Assembly (NCBI GenBank): GCA_029851415.1
Contig: CM056742.1
Location: 81,644,748-81,708,747 of the forward strand
Origin: Eretmocerus hayati
Lineage: Eukaryota > Arthropoda > Insecta > Hymenoptera > Aphelinidae
Direction: 5' to 3'
DNA length: 64,000 bases
The notes beneath the pieces were generated by a model. It did no database searches, was not told the DNA's origin, and worked only from the letters and a program-made list of their open reading frames with translations. A program made the position numbers and the translations under genes. Shown here one piece after another: positions 57,515-64,000 of the stretch (its first letter is position 1; every line of letters begins with the position of its first letter).

Positions 57515-57653
57515 TGAAAATGTAACTCTTCATCACAGAGGTTGAAGGAGACATGATCCGATGAGACTGACCCGTCGATTTGGTTTACCAGTGTCGGGAC
57601 CAAAGCGGCGCTCAGATCAGAGGAAATCCAGCAACATGCTTCCGAAGAGTGGC
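57515..57653 (+). other. Exon-like segment, duplicated copy 1
   Basis: 139 bases preceded by a 3' splice-like GTTCAGAG and followed by the donor-like GTTAGT. It is over 90 percent identical by eye to 58741-58879, while the flanks of both copies have diverged much more. All three plus frames contain a stop within the full segment. A frame opening at ATG 57561 (MRLTRRFGLPVSGPKRRS) runs to the donor, so it could be an alternative first coding exon, or non-coding. A minus frame also exists but has no splice sites. Confidence 0.45.
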
Positions 57654-58740
57654 GTTAGTATTGTGTTGTTGTTTTACAATACCTGGGCAACAGGGAGTCA
57701 CACTATGTCGCACTCGGGAATGAGAAACCCAACTCCCATATGAGCCAAGACATTATGTGCTGTTGCAACTCGTAAAAGTGTGGTGTGGTAGTTTTGAGTA
57801 AGTATGACGAGGATGAGTTGAATCGATATGTAATCAGCGAAGTTTTGAATTGGACCCTGTTAATGAAGGTTACTTGAATGCATTTACTCTTTGATGAAAT
57901 TGGGACGATGATTTCATCTTGTGAAGTGGTAGTGGATTCATATATGTTTCTCTCATGATTTGGAATTGATTCAAGATGAGCTGGAATCAGTACTCAAAAT
58001 TCTTCAATATATTAAAAAAGTCACATATGCTCTTTTTGAAAATTCGTATGAATTTCATAATGAATAGCATATGTTTTAACTCGAGATTGAAAGAATGTAC
58101 AATTGAAGATTGTACGAAAATATCGCTTAATGAGTTGTACTTATTTCGATCGCTTATTCTATAATAAATGAATCGACACGGGGATGGTTGGGGCAATTTC
58201 CCCAACCATTTGATTTTATTCATCGAGTTTCAGGAGATTCAGATATTGATACAATCCATATTGAACATATTTAAATATAGAGTATGGAACGTGATATTCT
58301 TAACAAAAGTTTCATCATACATTATTACAATTATAGGCTTACATCCTGATTACTTATAATAGAGGGAGTAATGATATACAATCGTATGGGAGGCGTATGT
58401 TGCCGTTTTGTTGATAAAATTGAGTCATCGTACAAATTGAATGAGAATTGTCATAACAAAAGATTGAATATTGAGAAACGTATATGGGAGTCACTACATT
58501 GATCAATGATAATCCTCAATCATATTCGATAACAAACGAATATATAAATGAAATCATGGATATTTGATATATGATTCTAGGAACGCACTAATTTCAACAA
58601 TACCTTGATCTATATTTTTATAACCACTGGTGATATTTGCGGAAGATTTTATTGAAATGAACAGAAATATCGATCTATCATCTTCGTTGTGTGATATGGA
58701 GTGGAATTAAGTGTGAATCGGTCCGTGTATATCGTTTCAG
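57654..58740. other. Sequence between the duplicated exon-like segments
   Basis: AT-rich, with weak similarity of its first 150 bases to those after 58879. No gene recognised. Confidence 0.4.
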
Positions 58741-58879
58741 TGTAAATGTAACTCTCCATCACAGAGGTTGAAGGAGACATGATCAGATGAGACTGACCCG
58801 TCGATTTGGTTTACCAGTGTCGGGACCAAAGCGGCGCTCAGATCAGAGGAAATCCAACAACATGTTTCCGAAGAGTGGT
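58741..58879 (+). other. Exon-like segment, duplicated copy 2
   Basis: Preceded by the acceptor-like ATCGTTTCAG and followed by the consensus donor GTAAGT. Same length (139) and phase as copy 1. The plus frame from ATG 58787 reads MRLTRRFGLPVSGPKRRS with a few substitutions afterwards (SNNMFPKSG against SSNMLPKSG). Confidence 0.45.
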
Positions 58880-59929
58880 GTAAGTGTGTTGTGTTGTTTT
58901 TTTGGAAGAATACCCGACATTTACAGCAGCTTGGCAACAGGAGATTGTAGTATGTTGATCTCAGAGATGATAGTCTCGATCTCTATGTGAGCCATGGCAT
59001 CATACAGTCCTGTTACAACTTGTAAATGTATTCGATTGCACTTGGATATGTAAGACATGTGTATTGTTGGGAATCATTTGTTGAGATGTGTGACGAAGAT
59101 GATTTGATTTTTTTCGTAATTAAAATTAGCCTCAAATTAAATTGTAAGATCAAGGATACATTTGTGAGATACCATGCATACCAATTTAGTAAAGAAGTAA
59201 AGGCTATTATGTGCTTACGTTCTCTGAAAAACTAATCAATTTAAATGTTCTGACGACGATTCCATAGAATCATGATATTCGAAAAATTTCCATAGAGCTA
59301 TATCTAATCAAAATTCTATACATATTTTAGAATAAGGAGTGACACGGGTTGATACATGAAACTCACATTTGATGTCTTCGGAAGTTGATTCGATTCCAGA
59401 GGTGTTATGGATTCCCTTGTTTTATGTGATTTTTGTCATTCTCTTGTGCTTGGATCCATGCCATCTTACTGTAGTTTTGATTTTGTTAATCTTTCTGGAA
59501 CGGTTGTAACACGTTGAGTTGAAAACTTTTTGTAAATCCTCCACTGGGTGATTCTCACATTTGATATCTGGATGCCTGTGGGATGATAGACCTTGGTATG
59601 AAACTGAACTCCCCATTGGGGTCAATTTAATGGATGAGTTGTCAATTCGACTGAATTTTGTGATATTGCAAGATATCTCTATTGTGGAAAAACTTAATAA
59701 TTGGAATCGTAGAGCCCGGAAATTCTGTCTTTGGAGGTAACTCATCAGTTTCGATTGGGACTATGGAAATCTAATTCACTTCTCGATTTTATTTCGGAAA
59801 AAAATTGAATTTTTATTTATCATGTACATGATTTTATAAAATTTCGGAAAAGGTTTGTATTTTGATGTTTGGTTCTATTATCAATTTTAGAGAACATGGG
59901 GAATAATATTTTGATAGATATTACTCACC
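58880..59929. other. No gene recognised
   Basis: The first part is the diverged duplicate of the sequence after 57653. The minus frame 59422-59745 has no domain. Confidence 0.4.
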
Positions 59930-62400
59930 TTTCCATTATTGTGTAGTAGAGGTCAATGTTCATGATGGTATTTTATAAGTTCTTCTTATATATCTACATA
60001 GGATTTTCTTGGACTTGATTTCCTCTTTGGCGTACGAATGTTCGTGACCGTGTAAAGGGCTATACTGTGGGCTGCTGAGAGAGCGCGTATCACCAATCGT
60101 CTTCTATTTTTCTGTTGACATGTTGTTTGATCTTACTCGTTGCCTATGTGTGTCTGTGCAGGCAGCGAGGTGAGAACTGCGGCTCCGGGAGAGAGCACGT
60201 ATGCTTATGCGTCTTTTCCACTGGAACTGATTAGAATAAAGGCAAGTTCAGGAATTTCCTCAGAGTGGAAAATTTCGCAAATTTTTGGGAACATTTTCCG
60301 AAAAAAAACAATATTTTATATTTTCGTTTCTTTAAAATCCCGTAAAAATTTCGAATTTCTATTCCTTTTATTTTCGTTTTCGAAGCCCTAACTATTCGAG
60401 GGAAAACGAGTAATTGAATGAATGATCGAATTACTCACCCTTCAGCCATTCTATAAATGTTGTGTGTCGACGATGATATTCTGCAAGCTCACCTCATTTT
60501 TCGTTGACTGTTCTTATGATTGCCCAACCGCATAGAGTACGTGTGTTCGCGACGGGCTCCAGAGGATGACTGCGGGCCGTTGAGAGAGCGCGCATCACTC
60601 AGTATCCCCTCTCCTCTTCTGGTGTCATGACATGATCAGCGCGCGTCTGTGTCTGTGAAGGCGGGGAGGGGGAGAATGCGGCTTCAGTAGAGAGTGCGAA
60701 TGCCTGAGCGTTTCTCTAACTGAAACTGAAAAGAATTAAGGCAAGTTCAGCATATGCCTCAGAGTGGGAAATTTTGGAAATTTTTGGGAAAATTTTTTGA
60801 AAAAAAAATCATTTTTTTTATTCTTGTTTTTTCAAAGTCCCGAAAAATTTTTGAATTTTTATTTTTTATATATTTGTTTTGTCGAAGCCCCGGAAAAAAT
60901 TCTCAAATTCCATGTTACATACATTCAGATAATTTGAACTATTGGAATTCGCGACGATATCGTTTTCTTAGTTTTAATGATTTCGGAAAGAATGAATTTC
61001 GAGATTTGGGTTCAAATCACTTACCTTCATGATGTCCTCTATGTATGTTGATCTCTTCGATGCCATCTTGTAAGCTGACTCTGTTCCGCGTCGACTTTTG
61101 TCATACCTGCTCGACCCCATAGAATACGCGTGTTTGCGCTGGGCACGAGAAGAAGACTGCGAACTGTTGAGAGAGCGCGCGATACTAAGTATCCCCTCTC
61201 CTCTTCTGGTGTCGTGATGCTTCTCGACGCGTGTCTGTGTCTGTGAAGGCGGGGAGGGGGAGAATGCGGCTTCAGTAGAGAGCGCCAACGCCTGAGCGTT
61301 TCTCTAACTGAAACTGATAAGAATTAAAGCAAGTTCAGCATGTGCCTCAGAGTGGGAAATTTCGAAAATTTTTGGAAATATTTTTTGAAAAAAAAAACAA
61401 TTTTTTATATTTTCGTTTTTTTCGAATTTTCATTTTTCATATATCTGTTTTGTCGAAGCCCCGGGAAAAATTTTCATTCAATTTCCAAGAATTTTTGAAT
61501 TTTCATTCTCCACATTTTCTTTTTATTGAGGGTCCGGAAAAAATTCCGAATTTCTATCCAATATATTTTCGTTCTATATTGATTTCAGAGATGAAGATTA
61601 ACCAAATTGTTCATGGAATTACTTACCCGTACGATGTTTTTCCTAGATGTCGATGTCAACGATAATATTCTGCAAGCTCACCTCATTATGTGTCAACTGT
61701 TTTTATACTCGCTCAACTTCTATGAGCACGTGTGTTCGTGACGGGCTTGAGAAGATGACTGCGGGCTGTTGAGAGAGCGCGCATCACTAAGAATCCCCTT
61801 CCCTTTTCTGGTGTCACGTTGTTTGATGCTTCTCGCACGCGTATGTGTTTTTGAAGGCAGCGAGGACACGACTGTGGCTCTGGTAGAGAGCGCGTATGTT
61901 TGAGCGTTCCTCTAAGTGAGACTAAGAAGAATGAAGGCAAGTTCAGGATGTGCTTCACGGTGGGAAATTTCGATAATTTCCGGAAAAATATTTTGAAAAA
62001 TAATATAATTTTTTATATTTTTGTTTTTTCAAAATCCCGAGAAATTTTTCAATTTTCATTTTTATATATTTGTTTTGTCGAAGCCCGGAAAAATTTCATC
62101 TCTTACATTTTCTTTTTTTCTGAAGGCTCGGAGAAGATTCTGTTTTTCTATTCATTATGTTCCTATTCTATTCGAATCACTCGAACACCTTCGACTTTCC
62201 TGTTTCCACAATTCTATCGATTTCAGAAAAACGAGTAATCAAATTTTTGATGGAATTATTTGCGCTTACGATGTTTTCTTCAGATGTGAATGTCCACGAT
62301 GATATTGTGCAGCTCACCTCTTTCTGCGTCGACTGTTCTTACACTCGCTAAACTTTAAAGAGTACGTGTATTCGTGATGGGCTCAAGCAGGTGACATTGG
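59930..62400. repeat. Tandem array of about four diverged 0.5-0.6-kb units
   Basis: The landmark GAGAGAGCGCG falls at 60077, 60582, 61169 and 61771 (spacing 505, 587, 602). Each unit also has AGGCAAGTTCAG, a GTGGGAAATTT phrase, a T/A-rich run, and CTGCAAGCTCACCT. Reading minus, most units keep a strong donor-like G|GTAAGT or G|GTGAGT (near 59930, 60433, 61022 and 61622). No continuous ORF spans the units, so coding is not shown. Confidence 0.75.
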
Positions 62401-62909
62401 TGATATTGATCTTAGTACGAAGTAAGGCCCAGAATGAAAATTTTGAGTGTCACTTGTATATTTATCCCTGTAACCAACTGAGTAATTAATTCACGTCAAA
62501 TCGATGTACATCTCTTTGGCCTACTAAAAATCACTTTATTTGAGCATAACGATATTTTACAACATCATATTTCTGAATTTCCGATAGAAAACTTCCGTAT
62601 TTTCATAATTAAACACTAGCGTTATGTTTCGCGTTGCTCGGCCTGTAAAAGTCCCCGAGAAGCGTATCAGTTCACCAAAATGCTCTTTTAAATCAAATGA
62701 AAATATGTTCTGTACCATTTTCACATATCGAGTTATATAATGATAACTTTCATGGTCTTTATGAGTTCAGACCCATGTGAGAAACCGCCGCTTACCTAAA
62801 TATATAAAATTTTTGAAGAACGTACTCTCATTTGATTTGGAAGAGCATTTTGGAAAACTAATACGCCTATCGGAAACATTTACAAGCCGAGCAACGCGAG
62901 GCATTACGC

Positions 62910-63118
62910 TAGTACTATATTATGATACAAGGGCGCACACGATGGTTTTCGCACTCCAAGTGACTTTTTCAGGCCCGAGCCACAGGCGAGGGTCTAAATA
63001 GTCACGAAAAAACGAAAACCGTTGCCGCAGAGTATTATACTATACTTTTTGATCTTCTGTGAGCGAATGAAAAGCGACAAACAGTGTGCAAATAACTCAT
63101 TTGCGCACAGACGATCCT
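62910..63118 (+). repeat. Dispersed repeat copy 2 (TATGATACAAGGGCGC type)
   Basis: Matches 51890-52100 over its length. It is preceded by GCCGAGCAACGCGAGGC at 62887, similar in style to the hairpin loop near 54781. Confidence 0.85.
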
Positions 63119-64000
63119 AAATCAATTATACGATGCCAATCGAGCTATTCGACGTGGAATGAATGTTTCTTGGAATACGGCGCTCCGAATAATCTGCGCA
63201 TCATTTTTCAACAATTTTATACCATGAGATGGACATCCGACGGCCACGGCAGATGTAGGCCAGGAAGGTATGGTTTTGTTTTTCACAGCTCCTGAGCATA
63301 TTCATTGCATGATGGACTTATTCAGATGAACAAACTGCTGACTCATGCATGCAAAAACAGGTCTAACTGGGACCGAAAAAATATACCAGTAGGCAGTGGA
63401 GCGCATTCAACAGCTGAGCAAAACAATGACTGTGGCGATTTGCTTTGTATTCATTCCGAATGAATAACGAAAATCTGGCGTTTCCAAAAAATGAACTCAG
63501 AGGGTGGAGCAGTTAGCGCGATTCGCAATTTTTTCTGGAATCTAACAGTGCCCCGACTGTTGCCCACACGTTTCTGGGATTCGAAACCCTTGGTATATTC
63601 TGTTTTATGGAAGCTAAGAACTCTGGCTGTACATGATCACATTGAACTTTGGCAGTAGTCATATTGGTGATGATTTGGAATGTATCTCGTTTCCGGAAGG
63701 CATGATTGTTTATAAATATTTTGTTTCGATGTTGTGTTAAGATACAATAGCCATTTCAAAAAATACCAACATCAAGTGCAGGTACCTTTATTGAATCATT
63801 TTCGAAGCACTTTACACACGTTTTTCCCGGATCTGGTCTGCCTCAGATTTGAAATGCGCCAAATTACATCTCGTTATCTCATTTTTCTCGCAGCGAGAGC
63901 GTTTCGAGATGGAATAGTCGCTGCATTTTAATTTTAGAATGACGAAACTTTACTTTCCATGACTACCAGCTGCATAAAAACTTGTTCAGTATGTATTGTC
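63119..64000. other. No gene recognised at the window end
   Basis: Short open frames only (for example 63734-63931), without motifs. Confidence 0.4.

Noticed and set aside
57388..57603. Minus-strand protein shared by the two exon-like segments (VPTLVNQIDGSVSSDH)
   Set aside because: Open frames exist in both copies, but no splice sites fit the minus strand and the plus strand has matching acceptor and donor sites.
60974..61288. 104-codon minus frame in the tandem array
   Set aside because: It is interrupted in the other units, and no domain is seen; coding remains unproven.

Overview
The window looks like repeat-dense chromosomal DNA of an arthropod, most likely an insect. It is AT-rich, has intron-bearing transposase remnants, and carries R1-clade, I-clade and CR1-like non-LTR retrotransposons, a Penelope-like element, a gypsy-type LTR element, a PIF/Harbinger-like DNA transposon and several non-autonomous inverted-repeat elements. 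I recognise no host protein-coding gene with confidence. The order of insect cannot be settled by reading alone.

Layout. 1-7260: mostly unassigned DNA with a decayed CR1-like 3' fragment (975-1822) and the C-terminal exon of an integrase-derived KRBA2/Ginger-like protein (2377-2895, minus). 7276-19347: a nest in which three CR1-like copies lie head to tail on the plus strand, separated by TCTA/TC microsatellites, with two R1-clade copies on the minus strand, both bordered by TC repeats on each side. 19608-22119: a Penelope-like element with a 14-bp target duplication, 215-bp inverted repeats and hammerhead-like cores. 24012-29124: a gypsy-like element (LTR, primer binding site, gag, last part of RNase H, peptide repeats, macrodomain-like region) that has lost most of pol. 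30885-33931: an intron-containing DDE transposase with a terminal SWIM finger (minus, two stops). 34314-41364: a full-length I-clade retrotransposon with a 13-bp target duplication, an intact 1282-aa ORF2 and one frameshift in ORF1. 46249-48315: a TGTCATG palindrome cluster, an endonuclease fragment, and a minus-strand CR1-like copy split by a 561-bp TA-flanked MITE. 50496-53419: a 2.9-kb element with very long terminal inverted repeats. 53422-64000: degenerate duplicated blocks, a pair of conserved exon-like segments (57515-57653 and 58741-58879) and a tandem array of about 0.6-kb units (about 59930-62400).

The elements interact. CR1-like tails end in TCTA that grades into TC, and this is the sequence in which the R1 copies and further CR1 copies sit, so one family appears to create landing sites for others. 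The best candidates for something little described are the macrodomain-like region with peptide repeats in the gypsy element, the TC-microsatellite R1/CR1 nest, the long-TIR element at 50496 and the duplicated exon pair near 58 kb. All need database and RNA evidence; no whole new biological system is demonstrated by the sequence.
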